Shown: positions 1-13,582 of the stretch, one piece after another | Layout of the letters: each line of letters begins with the position of its first letter | Numbering within the stretch: position 1 is the first letter of the stretch | Origin: Lepisosteus oculatus | Taxonomy: Eukaryota > Chordata > Actinopteri > Semionotiformes > Lepisosteidae | Reading direction: 5' to 3' | Length of the DNA stretch: 64,000 nt | NCBI RefSeq assembly: GCF_040954835.1 | Contig: NC_090704.1 | Span: 11,863,501 to 11,927,500, forward strand | Position numbers and translations under genes: made by a program | The notes under the pieces: model-generated | Databases searched by the model: none | Seen by the model: only the letters and a program-made list of their open reading frames with translations | What the model was told of the DNA's origin: nothing

Positions 1-689
1 TTTTAAATAAGGTTTAAAAAATACACTGAAAGGTATTTAAATATAGAACAACATTAACAATAGTCTGTCTGCATTGTAATTCCCTGTTTTTCTAAACCCA
101 TTGATTATAATGAAGAATGAAGTGATTATTATTCAAGAAATTGCATTAGAAATAACTAAAAAAAATCCATAAAAAATGTTTTATCTGTACTCCTTTGGAA
201 TTAAACTAGGAATGTTGGGTGTTTTTATCTTTTACTGAAAAGGGAATAAAAATCCTTAAAATATAAAAATAAAAGAAGTATCTTACGACAAGACTTTGGG
301 TAAATGCCTGTCAGTAGTATCATACTGTCTGTACATTTTCTGTGCAAAAAGAAAGGAACAGTCTTCAAAAATAAGACAACTGATTAATCTTTACACCCTG
401 ACATGAAGACACTTTTATTCACTTTAAAGTGAATTTAAAGATTCACTTTAAAATCTAGTTATGAGAAAAGATATAATTTTGATCCTTCACTCATAATAAA
501 TGTGCTCACACTTCCCCATATTCAGTAAAGCTTGAATTGAATTGTATTATTGGTTGCAACCTCAAAAATCTATGCATAGTATCAATAGAGCAAGATCTTT
601 TGTTACTATATATTATTCTAGACGTTCTAGTGGACATCACTGGACATTACTTTCCTGGAGGCACAATAGGATGAAAAAGAACCTTGCCA
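1..689. other. CRB1 intron 11 / possible alternative 3' UTR
   Basis: No coding exon recognised on either strand. The canonical CRB1 final exon (membrane span, FERM-binding motif and C-terminal ERLI) was looked for and not found, so it should lie beyond the left edge. The stretch could be 3' UTR of the read-through isoform. Confidence 0.5.
414..419 (-). terminator. Candidate poly(A) signal for short CRB1 transcript
   Basis: AATAAA on the minus strand, about 270 bases after the TGA of the read-through CRB1 exon. It would suit a transcript that ends inside intron 11. The hexamer is common by chance in this AT-rich DNA, so it is only a candidate. Confidence 0.3.
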
Positions 690-939
690 TCAGTCCTCCA
701 CTGCCCCCCACTCCACTTCTGGATCATCATCGAGTCTCAGAATGACATAAGAGAGGAGCTGGAAGAGATTCTGCCAGAGCAACATAGACACATAAAAGGA
801 AATGTCGCTTACATCAACCTCGCAGCGCTCTCCAGCATAGCTCACATTACAGATACACTGGTAGCTGTTAAGCATGTTCCGACAGAAGCCTCCATTTAGG
901 CAGGGGTTAGACTTGCACTCATCAACGTCTATTTCACAC
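690..939 (-). CDS. CRB1: CRB1 exon 11: last extracellular EGF, with read-through C-terminus
   Basis: The EGF repeat [17 protein letters not shown]...YAGERCEVD is coded by 939-813. A consensus donor GAT|GTAAGC follows 813 and would splice in phase 0 to a membrane/cytoplasmic exon left of the window. If unspliced, the frame continues 40 codons to TGA at 692-690. It adds [18 protein letters not shown], a further hydrophobic stretch, and an acidic tail ending VEWGAVED. An AATAAA on the minus strand at 419-414 could end that transcript. The read-through tail resembles an alternative CRB1 C-terminus I recall from mammals (CRB1-B type); no alignment was run. Confidence 0.8.
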
Positions 940-3900
940 CTGAAACAGAAATGTAGCACTGGTATGAATACCCTGCCAATACAGTAGCTGTCAGTTCAAA
1001 ATGTTTTCAATTTCATCTACAGGAAAGTTCTGAAGCTGAGGACGTATTTAAGAGTTGAGTGTTTCTAATATACAGTAAGTCTAATGACAATTAACATTAG
1101 GATCGGGAAATATAAATCACATATGAAATATCACCCTCTTATTTGAAGCATTTCTCATGTTTTAATCTTCATCACTGGGGTGTTTAGTAAATATCTAAAT
1201 GGTAGCCATATTTTCTGTACATACTAAAAGTCACTGAGTGCCAAGTACTGTAATTGAAGATTGCTTTGACAACATGAGGAATATGTACTGTACATTGCTC
1301 TCCAGAACATACAGATAACAGTAGCAAAGAGAAGATTCTCACCAGTCACCAGCGAAACCTGACTGGCAATTACATCTGCTGCTTTCTCCTGCATCTGTGC
1401 AGTTTCCTCCATTGAAACAGGTATAGTTCCTTCGACTGTTTCTGCAGATTGAGACTGGTAGCATTGGATATCTAAAAATGCAAACATATTCTATTAAATT
1501 CCTAAACAAAGAGGAATATCTCCTGTTATACCAAGTGAGTTCTCAATTTTATTATCCATGAGAGCTACAGAATATCACATGATGACTCAAAATGGTGGTA
1601 AAATGACAAGGCTAACGACTCCGAACATTAAAAACATAAAGCATACAGAAGAATCAAACTATTGTTAGAAATTGTAAGTTTGTTCCTTTTTTGATATATA
1701 AGGTAGCCCAGATCAAAATTATAGTTGTTGCAAGTAGGTTATAATCACTGAAAGAAAATACAAATTTCCTAAATATTCTACTAACAGAGAAGTCTTTAAC
1801 TTATTTTATGGAAGTACTATATAACTTATGAAAAGGGGAATCATCTGAGGACTGTTCAGAAAAAAAAAACAGACGTTTCTACATTCTGTGCTATATGTTT
1901 GTACTTAATGATGTGAAAAAAAAATCATTAAAGTATTAAAAGTGTATTTCAAACTAGAAGCCAAACAGCATTTGATTTTTTGTATGAAAGAAGGTATGTT
2001 TTTGGGAAATAGGTAATGTAGGACAGTATATAAATTGAAAGACTAGAAGTCATAGTTTGATCAAACCAAGAAGAAATAGCTACACAATGCAATCAAGAAA
2101 TGCAGTGGGCAGCATCAGTGCTACAATCTCAGCTGTATATACTGTATTGTAGGTGCCATTTCTTTCAATAGAAATAGCAGGGATCAAATCATACACCTGG
2201 ACATTGTCAGAGCCTTGCACCATCTAACTGAATTACCCAGCCCCAAAGCAAAACAGAAAGAAATTTCTATACTTTAATTAATATGGAGGATAAATAAAGG
2301 TTAAAAAATGGAACATACATTCTTACCACTGGAACAGAAGTTGCTTCCGGCAAAGGATACATACTGTGAGGGATAGATATAAAAAGATGTGAACCAACTA
2401 CTGTGCTTAAAAGTGTGTAGACAGTACCCTGCTAGAAAAGCACATAAACACAAAGTTTATCTTAATAATCCTGAGATGACCTGGATTTTAAAAGAGATGG
2501 GGTTAAAGAAATTACAAATTTGCTGTGGTAATTTTATTCTCAACAAATTTCAACCGGAAAATTGCATTAAGCCTTCACCGTTTTTCTAGAAGGGTACTGA
2601 AACATGTTAGATTATTTTTTTGTCTTAATGGATGTTTTTCTTTTAAAAAAACACAATTCCATCAAGGCAAAGATTTCAACAACAAAGGGATGAAGAGGGA
2701 AATGGGGATGAATAGTCCACAGGGATAAACATACATAAAAATACCAAATTGTATGTCAATGACCTAAATCCAAACTGAGTTCCCAGATAAAGAAAATTTT
2801 AAATAGTCTGCCTTGAGTGTTCTTTTCATTTTGGGACCAAATAATTAAATGTTGGGAAACGTTGGTTTTGGTTTTTAAGATATAACTTACCGAGTCTCGG
2901 GCAGGTACCATGAAACCTTTTCAATTTTCACACTTAAGAAAGAAAAAAGTATGTTTTATAAAAAATGGGCACTACTTCAAAACAAACATTTTATAAACAG
3001 TTCTTATACATAGGGGATCTAAGTTATGCCTTACAGCTCTATAAGACAGGTTCATAAGTTTCATTCCTTTCATAATTTGTGATGAAGCAGCGCTGGATAT
3101 TACAATAACGTACTATAGGTGATCCCAAGGCACTGCTGCCAGGCATACTGCAGATCCAAGGAAAAGAAATATTGGTTGCTAGGAAGTTATGAAGAACATT
3201 CCCAGTGGTATTAGCTATGACATGTGAAAGAGTTGTGAAACTTGTTTTAGAAAAGCAAATAAGAATAAAAATAAAGTTTTAGCTTTTCCCATTTCTAACA
3301 TAAATCGAACATTTTGCTTCTGAAATGATTGCTTGGATTTTATGCTTTTGTTATTCAAATCCCATTATGTTTAGGACAGGCTAATCAAAAATGGCTACAG
3401 TGTAATCGAATTTTAATGTGTGACAAAAATGAAAATAGTGAAATAGTGTAACAGGAAATTGTCCTTACAAATCCTTGTAAGATATTAAACATAACTTAGG
3501 TTTAATAACATAGTCTCATTTTTTTTCATTTAATGGCTCAAAAGAAGATGCTGGTAGCTGCACTGTTCTTTATATTATTTCTGCCCTATACCAGAAAACA
3601 ACATCTGTGCGTCTTCATACTAAAGCAGAGACTACATTATAAACCTGAAATGATTCTGTCATAGAACAAGGAATTTGAGAAAATGACTAAAATATCCTAT
3701 AAAAAGTAGACAAGCTCTGTGTACTGGAAAAATGTTGAGTTCTACGGATCACAATAACAAAACAGTATATTGATCAGGATGCACAAGTTGAAGTTATAAA
3801 GATGAATGTAATGCATTCCTACTACTACGACGTATATATTTCCATGAAATTGAAATTTGAAAGTTATTTTTCGGTTTTTCACTAATAATTGTCCTGAGTG

Positions 3901-6481
3901 TCCCAGGTTTGTTGGGTGGTGAGATAAAACAGAACTTTATGGAAAAGAATGGTTTTATTTAGTTATGTTGCATGCTGGTGAATAAAATGACTCAGTTTAC
4001 ATACTTACTCACACTGGGATCCAGTTGCATTTTGAGGACATAAACAGAAATATCTGTTGATTCCGTCAAGGCAGGTGGCTCCATTACCACACTGGTGGTT
4101 TTTGCATTCATCTATCTCCAGTTCACAGTTTTTGCCAGTGTAGCCTGGGTCACATTTGCATTCATAAGCCAACGTTCTATCAGTGCAATTGCCATGAATA
4201 CAGGGGTTGGATGCACAGTTATCAATGTTAATTTCACACTTCAGTCCAGTCCAGCCAGGGGGGCATGTGCAATTATAGTCGTTGAAAAGATCCTTACAGC
4301 TGCCTCCATTCAAGCAAGGGCTGGGTGCACAGACGTTAGCTCCAGAACAGCCAAGTATAGCTGGTTTAGCAGACGTTTTAATGAACTGTTCCTGCTGATA
4401 TCGGGGAAGATGAGTCTCTGTGTTTCCAAAGTATGATAATGAAATGCTACTAATTTCAATGGTACTGAGGCACCCAGCTAGATTGCCTCCCATGTCAGGA
4501 CCTAAACTACCCACGAAAATGTTTGTTTCCTCCTTGAGAAAATTCAAGTTTCCAGCAGCAACGTTTGTGGAAGATGGTTCCTCTGTATTATCCAACACCA
4601 TGACCCATTCTGAGGATTCTGATTTGGGTGTTAGCATAGAAAACATCACTTTATGCCATTGCCCATCATTGATTGGCATCTTGCTCTTCATGCTTAACGT
4701 AAGAAAACTATTTCCACTGACTAACTCAAACAGCAAGTGTGAATCTTGGATAGAGATTGTAACGAACTCTGGACCTTTTTCTGCGTGGAGAATGACAGCT
4801 TCATGTTTCCTTGTTCGTAGACTGAAGGTTATGTTGGTGAGATCGCGGAAAATTTTACCATTACCTTTGTAGGACAGTGCGCTGCTGTCATCACGAAATG
4901 TCACATTGCAAATACCTGAGTACAAACACAAAAAAGATATATTACATTGGTCCATATTTCTTATACATTCTGAGGTGTACATCCAGGTATGTCTTATACC
5001 TGGGTTTTGGCAAGAAAATATAATACTTTCTCAGTGCTAGCCACATGTACAAAGAAATATTGTTATGGGGATTAGAGAGAACTTTGATGATAATATCATT
5101 CTTGTCTTTTCATGAAGACCTTTCCAAGTGACTAAGTATCTATATCATTAATCCCAATGAGGTTAATCTATTTAATCCAAACCAATATCAAGAACATGTA
5201 CACATGTTTTAATTCCCATTACCTCTTTAATAAGATCTGATTCAGTCAGCTGTAGTGAATTAAACAATTCCAAACCTAGACCTGTACATACAGTATGCAC
5301 TGTAATTAAGGTTAAAATAGTACATTCTCATCTCAGTGTGTGCCCTAGTTGTGATGCACAGTACACATAATTAAATTAGATAATCATAACACTGAAAAGG
5401 TTTTGTATTTATACCTAAATATTTATATCTATATTTTGCAAAACATCTTAGTGTCAGGTCTTAGTCAATCTGTCTCCCATACAATACATAGCCATCCTCA
5501 TTTCAGCTCATTGTTTTGCCATTACTGTGAGAAGAAAAACAATGGGGATTATACTTGTACTCGTGCAAATGAGTTGAGTTAACGGAGCTTACATTCAAAC
5601 CCTTTGAGACGAGACTGACAGACAGCTTCTGCAGGACAGGGACTGAGCTCACACCACTGGACCTCTTCACATGTCCTTCCTGCTGTACTAGGAGGACAGG
5701 TGCATGTGAAATCATCCCACATGGCATAGCACACTCCACCATTCTGGCATGGGTTTGTCTGAGTAGGACAAAAACTCAGTGTTATGGAAGTACTCCTGCC
5801 ATAGGAGAAAGCCTATTAACTACACATTGTGCATTCTGTAGGAAATAATGAAATGTCTTGATTGCTTAATAATAATAACAGCCTGCCCAATAATAATAAT
5901 AATAATAATAATAATAATTGCTTACACTTATATAGTGCTTTTCTGGACACTCCACTCAAAGCGCTTTACTGGTAATGGGGTCTCCCCTCCACCACCACCA
6001 ATGTGCAGCATCCACCTGGATGATGCGACGGCAGCCATAGTGCACCAGAACACTCACCACACATCAGCTATTAGTGGGGAGGAGAGCAGAGAGTAATGAA
6101 GCCAATCCATAGATGGGGATTATTAGGAGGCCATGATTGGTAAGGGCCAATGGGAAATTTGGCCAGGACGCCGGGGTTACACCCCTACTCTTTTCGAGAA
6201 ATGCCCTGGGATTTTTAATGACCACGGAGAGTCAGGACCTCGGTTTTACGTCTCATCCGAAGGACGGCACCTGTTTACAGTATAGTGTTCCCATCACTAT
6301 ACTGGGGCATTAGGACCCACGTGGACCACAGGTTGAGCGCCCCCTGCTGGCCCCACTAATACCTCTTCCAGCAGCAACCTTAGTTTTTCCCAGGAGGTCT
6401 CCCATCCAGGTACTGACCAGGCTCACACCTGCTTAGCTTCAGTAGGTCACCAGTTGTGAGTTGCAGGGTGATATGGCTGCT

Positions 6482-6560
<79 letters not shown>

Positions 6561-9500
6561 TATTTATATAGGGCCTTTAATTATCAAATAACTTAATTTA
6601 CCATTGCCTGTTGTTCATGAGAAATATCATTTGGTCACAGCAGCATAAAATTCAGATTTTGCTAAATGATACACATTTCTGTATCATGTATTACAGTGCA
6701 TCATGCTTCCCATCCACTGTATTATGTTTCCTTTGTAGACCATTTACAGCATTTGTGGAAACGGTTATATAGCAAGGTGTGTGAAACAGAATGGAGATCC
6801 AAAAATGTGATTCGTATATGTTCCACCTGCGAAAACGATATTCCTGGCAAATGATTTTAAAATAAATCCTAGACCCATAAAATCTAAATGCATACATTCT
6901 AAATGAAATCTAAATAAATCATCTTTTGGGAAAACGCGGTCAGCTGATTTTGTTTTAGTTCATTTGTGCTGGTTAAACCACAGAGGATTAACAATAGGGA
7001 CACCTTGCTGACTTACATCGCAAACGTTGTCACCTGAACAGCCACGGGTCACGTTCACAAGGCTTGTTATTCTGTAGGAACTTAGAGGAATTCCAATGGG
7101 GTAGAACTCGAGTCGCTTGGTGTTGATCCTCAAGTCCTGGATACATCCTTTGAAATAACCTCCAAAGGATGCAGGTATCCTTTTATCAGCCAAGCCACCA
7201 ACATATACAAGATCTCCAAGCTGGACATTCACTGTATGGATGGAGGTGTAATTCAGCTTCTGTACAGACTGATAAAGTGCCATTTGGTTTTGTTCGATTT
7301 TAATGCTCAGTAAATGCAAGTGCCCATCACTTATGAAACGGTCTCCAGAGAGAGTCTCAAAGTCATTTACCCGGACATTTACTTTTCCATTTTCCAACCA
7401 GATCCTGAGGTAGTGGCTGGTGCTGTTTGTAAGAACAAGTAGTAATCCAGTATATCTTCGGGTACGAACAAACATCGAAATGGTGATGTTCTGCCCAGGA
7501 CTGTCATCTATTGTGAAAAGAGCATAACCCTCCGAGTTATCGCTGCCAAATCTGGCTGTGACATACTCTGTAGAGAACATAAGGAAGAGTTATTTCATTA
7601 TGTACAAAGAAAAACACTTACTGTATGAAATGATAAAGCAGAGAATGTTAGCAAAACATTAATTAAAACACATATAACATGATATTAAATGTTGTCAAGC
7701 TTTTTTTGAATATCAGGTAATCTACCTACAATACCAATTTGCATTGTTATGTAGAAGGGAAAGTTGCTGTAGTTTACGTTAAATCAGTAGAACACTGAAC
7801 ACTTATGACTGACTAATTTTTTCAGGAATTTTAATTTGGAAATGTGATCTTTTTAAACAGGTTGAAAAATTGATATTCTGCTTAACTCAAAGAGAGCTAC
7901 TGTAGATGTCCAAGGCATACAGTTCCAAATATTGTCCCACATATTTGAAGCTTATTTATTAAGAAATCATTATTGTAAATATTTTTATATTAAGTTAGAT
8001 GGGCAAACAAAAGACACATTTAAGATCTTTAACAACATATTCTGTGCTTGTAAAGTAGAATGCCAAAAAATGTTAGCATTCTAAAATTTTGTTTGAGTCT
8101 TTCTCTGCTATAGAAGTTTGCATTATGGATTTTCTAATGTATGGAGACAGTAGTTTTTTTTTGTTACATTGCTTGATCAGCAATTCATTTCTTCTTTTAT
8201 AATCAGGAATGGATACCTTGATGACCAGGTGATAACTTTGACTTTAGGTAAAAGAATCATCTTTAAAATTGTCTGACTTTTCCCACATCATAAAGCAGAT
8301 GAGGGCTTTTAGCGTTACAAGGTCAAGAGAAGTTCTTAGTTCAGTACTGTGATAAAATATCTTACCCTTTGCTTAAATCACCCATTGCAGCTACTATGAA
8401 ATATATCTCTGTAGAAAATATAAGTTATGTATTGTATATCCATGACATTAAACCACGATCATTAAATATTATGTATTTGATAGTTTAGGGTTTTTAAACA
8501 ACAAAAATTACATTGACATATACAGTATGTCATGACATTGACACTTCTCCAATTATGCTGATGTAAGGGGAAAAATCTAAAGATATGGAAATGCTTTTAA
8601 TACTGCCTGTGTGCTTAAATTTCTCTTGTACTTAAAATCTACACAGTTAGAGACCTTAGCTGTTAACACAAATGCATTGAAAGTTATCTTCCAAGATCTT
8701 ACTAAGATCTAGACTGCAACAGTCTGCGTGGGACATGTCAGACACAATCAGGAGCTACAGTATCTATGTTGTTTGTTAGATACTCATATGTTCAACTCAA
8801 ATTTTCCACTATGATTAAAACTTTGATAATTATTAATACATCTTACTTTGGGTGACACACAACCAAGCTTGTCATTATGTACTACACATTGATCTGAGTG
8901 ATCTAGACTTGGACCTATAATAATAGAAGTACTATATATATTTTAGCAAAGCATCTTGAGTAAAGATTTCATACTGTAGCTATTGCTCAAGGTTTCACAA
9001 CCCACCAAGCAATAACCCACCAAGAATGTGAACCCATAACCTTCCCATTGTAAGTCTAGAACACTAACCACTTCCCTAGCTTTATTGGATTACTTAAAAG
9101 TAGGTGCTACAGTAGCTGCTTTTAGCATGTCAATAAAGGTGATTTAATACTAAATATAGACTGAAGCATCTACATGTTATTGAAGGTATATAATGCATAC
9201 GCTGTATATATAAAACCTGTATAAATATATAGTATTAAATAGCACATTAGAAACAATTAAGATAAATTGTAATTGTAATTGAACTATATAGTATACTGTT
9301 TAATTATTTTCTTTGCCTTTAGGATTTGCAGATATTGGGTAAATGCTTTCCAACTACTATCCTGGAGGACTAAACAACTAAATTTCACATGAAGAATATT
9401 GAATGATCAATAGCTCATTTAAATTGAAAGAAACATGCTATTAAGCTAGCAAAGGAGTTTCCAATGAGTATTTACAAGTATTTAATGGCTTTAACATATT

Positions 9501-12500
9501 AAAAGGATACTTGTGACTACTTAGCAATGAATTACTACCTTGGCTGTTACCATAGCGTGAACCATTTGAGGAGGTGTTCTTTGTAACAAAGTCAAAAACC
9601 ATCATTGAATCCAACCTTTCCTCCACCTGCCAGACACAAATGATTAATCCTTTTCTTGATAGAGTTTTTTGTTTAGCAGATGTCACAGATGTTGGAAGGG
9701 ACGCACCGTGGAATGGCAGGAGAGGGAAAAAGACCCTATGCATAGCGACGAGACGGGGGTTAGCCCTGGCTCAGCATTGAGGTTCAGATGTCCTGAGACC
9801 CGCCTAGCACCAGGTCGCTCCTGTCCATGGCCTGAGGGCATAGGTTTCTATACGGCATTTCCTGAACAGCTGAGCCTTGGCTAACCCCCGTCTTGCCGCT
9901 ACGCATAGCGTCTTTATTGCTCTCCTGCCATTCCACGGTTTGTCCTTTCAGACATCCATGACACCAGACATCTCATTTCTCACTTAAATCCTGCTGTCAC
10001 ACATACAGTACAGTAATGTATCTTGTGATTGGCTGGTTGGCAAATTTTTGATTAAATCACAACAATTGTGCAATATTATAAAATAGGTTGTTACAATGTT
10101 ACTTAAATGCTGATGGGTCAATCAGTGTCTTAGTATTACTGTAGGTATTGCTTGGGCGAAAAGGTAACAATTATAACTGTGCTAGGCTATTGATGTGGAC
10201 CAATGATTGACCAATGAACCTACCTGATTGACCAATGAAAAACGAAATTGATTCCTGCCTTTAATCTTCCCTAAAAAAGCAAGTCCCTTTCTCAGACAGG
10301 TCTAATATTTAACTGCATGCAAAGAAGATAAATGTGTCAAAATGTGCCAAAATGAGCTCACTGCAAAGTTGGTGGGTGCCCTTTGCACAATCATTAAGAT
10401 AAATGACAGTAATCTTGGTAAAGACTTATGCAATGCAAGTGTACCAATTTTAATGTTGTTGTAATGACAAAATGTTTTTACTTCTCAGGTTTATAAGCCT
10501 TTTATTTAGTTCTGATTGCCTTACCATTTGAACAGTTTTGTCCTTCGTAAGGTCTGTAGCATTCACAGTGGTAGTTCTGCCAAAGGTTGATGCAACGTCC
10601 TCTGTTCTGACAAGGATTTGCCACACATCTGTCCTTGCTGCTGCATCCAGGAATGACATTCACAGCTGTTGCATTAGATATGCTACTAGGGACAACCAGC
10701 TGGGAATCTACATACACATCTTGCAGACAGCCAATGAAGTAAGGCTGGGAATGAATGGCATCAATGGTCCCTGGCTTTTTTCCTTCCTCTTTGAGACCTC
10801 CAATAGACCTGTTCCAAAATGCAGATTCATGCTGGTAATGGAGGATTTCCAGGGTCACTTTTTGCTCACAGTCACGAATACAGGATCTGTCTGAGAGCAC
10901 AATTCCAAACATTCTTCCTCCCAGAGTAGCCTCCACAGTGTGCCATTCACCATCTGTCACATTGTGAGGGAGCTCCAAAGAAGAGCTCAGTTCATTTGCC
11001 TTATGTATTATGAAATGCAAAAGGCCATTAACCAGCTCTAGTTGGATGACTGTGTCCTCATTTCCCTGGTAAAATAGGAGAGTGTTTGGCAGGACGGTTT
11101 TAAAGCTTAGAGTAATGTTTATGGAGTCTTTTTGGAGATTTGTTCCAATATAAAAGTATCCATTTTCCTCAAAAGAGAAAGTTGTGGGTATCTCACACTT
11201 TGAGCCTGCATAGCCATTTGGACAAACACAGCTGTATTCATGTTGTTCATTCTTGAGGAAGGGAATGCAGGTGGCTTCATTTTGACAGTCATGGTTTTCA
11301 CAGCCCATAAGAATGTCTGTACAGTTCTGCCCACCATACAAAGGTCCTTCCAAGCTTTGTTGTAAACAATGGCAAACATAACTCCCAACTGTATTTTCAC
11401 ATTTAGCTCCATTTTGACATGGATTCATAATACATTCGTTGATGTCCTCTTGACACAAGACACCTACAAATGAAGAAAAGAAATTATGAAAAGGAATTAT
11501 GGATTTCAAGCATTATGAAGTTGACATTTCTAATAAACGTTATATAAGAATAAAAAACCGAAGCAATTCACAAACATGAACAGTACCAAATTCAAATAAT
11601 GGAGTAGGATGCAGTGTTGAGTGTTACCGATAAATTTAAATTAGTGGCTACAATGGGGTATCAAAAGCCTATTTATAGAGGAAAAAAATATTTGCAGTGT
11701 TTTAGTTGTACATTTGGTACAGCACACTTACAGTGGTAAAATATTTGCTCAGGTTTCTGGACAGAAAGTACATATGTGAACATATTTAAAGCATGTTACA
11801 TAAGCACTTGAGACATTGCCCTGTTGTAGCTGAGACGGAATTAAAACCAATTGACTGCAAAGCAGAAGATAGGATTTAGGAGATTAGCTTCTATACGCTC
11901 TTCTGCTGTAACACAAATAATGATTTTATGGGAAATAGATTAATATTGTGCATAATTGAGATTATATTGTTATGGTAGCATACTGTATACTGTATAACCA
12001 AATAATTATTTCAGACAAGTAGTCCTGCAAACATTTATATTGGTTTCACTTGTGCCCTCAGAAAATTGTTGACTTTTGCGAGAGAGAGAAATCTGCACGT
12101 AACAAACGTCAAAGAAATCTGTCTGAGCCTTAAATATAAAAAAATCCTCTAATGGAATTGAAATCCTTTCATGAAATTGGGTTCTTGAGATAACTTTCAA
12201 AAGCCTCCACCTTAAAGAGGATCAGTTTAGTTAAACCTCGCATATTTTAAACAGTAATTATTCCATTATGTGGGAGCCATCACGAAAAATCCAAAATAAA
12301 ACAAATATTAGTTTTAAAACTAAAATGGTATTTTTCAAATCAGTTTTAAATGAAACATTTCTTCTGATATCTTATTTTTTGATTATGTACTTTCTCTGAA
12401 ATGTATCTCAGTAAAACACATGAAAGAAGATCTAGTGCAAGAAAAAAAAGACTTTTGTACCTACCTGCCATATTAAGTTAGGAATATACTGTATACTGTA

Positions 12501-13520
12501 TATACGTCCTTTTAAACTGACACATCAAAAGTAAAAAGTAACAAAATATCATCGTGACCACCAAAGTGATCATGAAAACAACACAGGGAGATCATTTAAT
12601 AATTGTGACTGTCAAACACAAAATATCATACTAAAATTCAAATAAAGTAGAAATCTGCTCTACAGACATTTTCATGGTAAAATGAAATAACTGTACCTGA
12701 AATGACAGAAAAAAAGATGGAAACCCAAGCTGTAGACACCACAATTGTTGCCATAACTTGTGATAATCGGCAAACGTCTGTTTCTTAAGGTGTATAGTGT
12801 CGAAATGAACAGAGTTTTGTAAGTAGGCCTGCCATTCCCGTTGAAAGCTTCCACTGTATTACTATATTCACTTAGGTAGAATGCTGCAGCTCACTGACTA
12901 GCACTGCATTTTCTTCAAGCCAGATCAGTAGGCTTAAGATAATACACTTTAACCGTCTTAAAGAGTGACTGCTTGCCATTTTTAGGCAAGTGAAGGCAAG
13001 AGAATTTTAAGTTTCCAGGAAATGAAAAGGAAAATGGATTTAATTGTCAGACAGATGGATATCTGAAGGTGTTCCCTTTCAAATAATATGTATTTGTGTT
13101 AACTGTTGATAAATACACAGAAATTATAGGGACTTATTCACTAATGCTTTACAGTATATCCCTTTTTTTTCTTAATTAAGCTTAATTACCTTTGAATGTA
13201 CATCAATACCTGAATTTCAATCTATTGTTATAATGAGGGTTTTGTTTGCTTGTGTTATTTGTTGTTTACCTTTAAAACCTTGTTGGCATCGGCAGACAAA
13301 TCCAGCAGCATGCTGGTAGTCAAACAGTACAGGAAGTTCTGGGATGGTGCCATACAGTTCCTTCCAGGAGAACTCGAAACACTCACCCCCAGAGAGGCAG
13401 GGGTCACTGTCACATTCCTTTAAGTCCAGCTCACAGTTGGTACCTGAGAATCCTTATAAACACAAACGCACACAGAAATAAAACCTACTTAAAGAAACAG
13501 TACTTCAGCGTTTTCAGCAC

Positions 13521-13582
<62 letters not shown>

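Larger units (their letters stand above)
7568..10524. other. CRB1 intron between exons 6 and 7
   Basis: About 3 kb intron, AT-rich. It contains the tRNA-derived SINE fragment near 9.05 kb and the foldback element near 9.8 kb. Nothing else was recognised. Confidence 0.6.

Noticed and set aside
1..690. Canonical CRB1 last exon (ERLI end)
   Set aside because: Searched for on the minus strand and not found. It must be outside the window.
4095..4872. Two plus-strand open frames of 113 and 150 codons
   Set aside because: Antisense shadows of CRB1 exon 9.
5848..6096. 82-codon open frame
   Set aside because: Made of a TAA repeat and SINE sequence.
9574..9884. Overlapping plus-strand open frames near the foldback element
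   Set aside because: They cross an inverted repeat with no protein family features.
11820..11880. Possible tRNA-like SINE head
   Set aside because: Only a weak B-box-like match. Too degraded to support.
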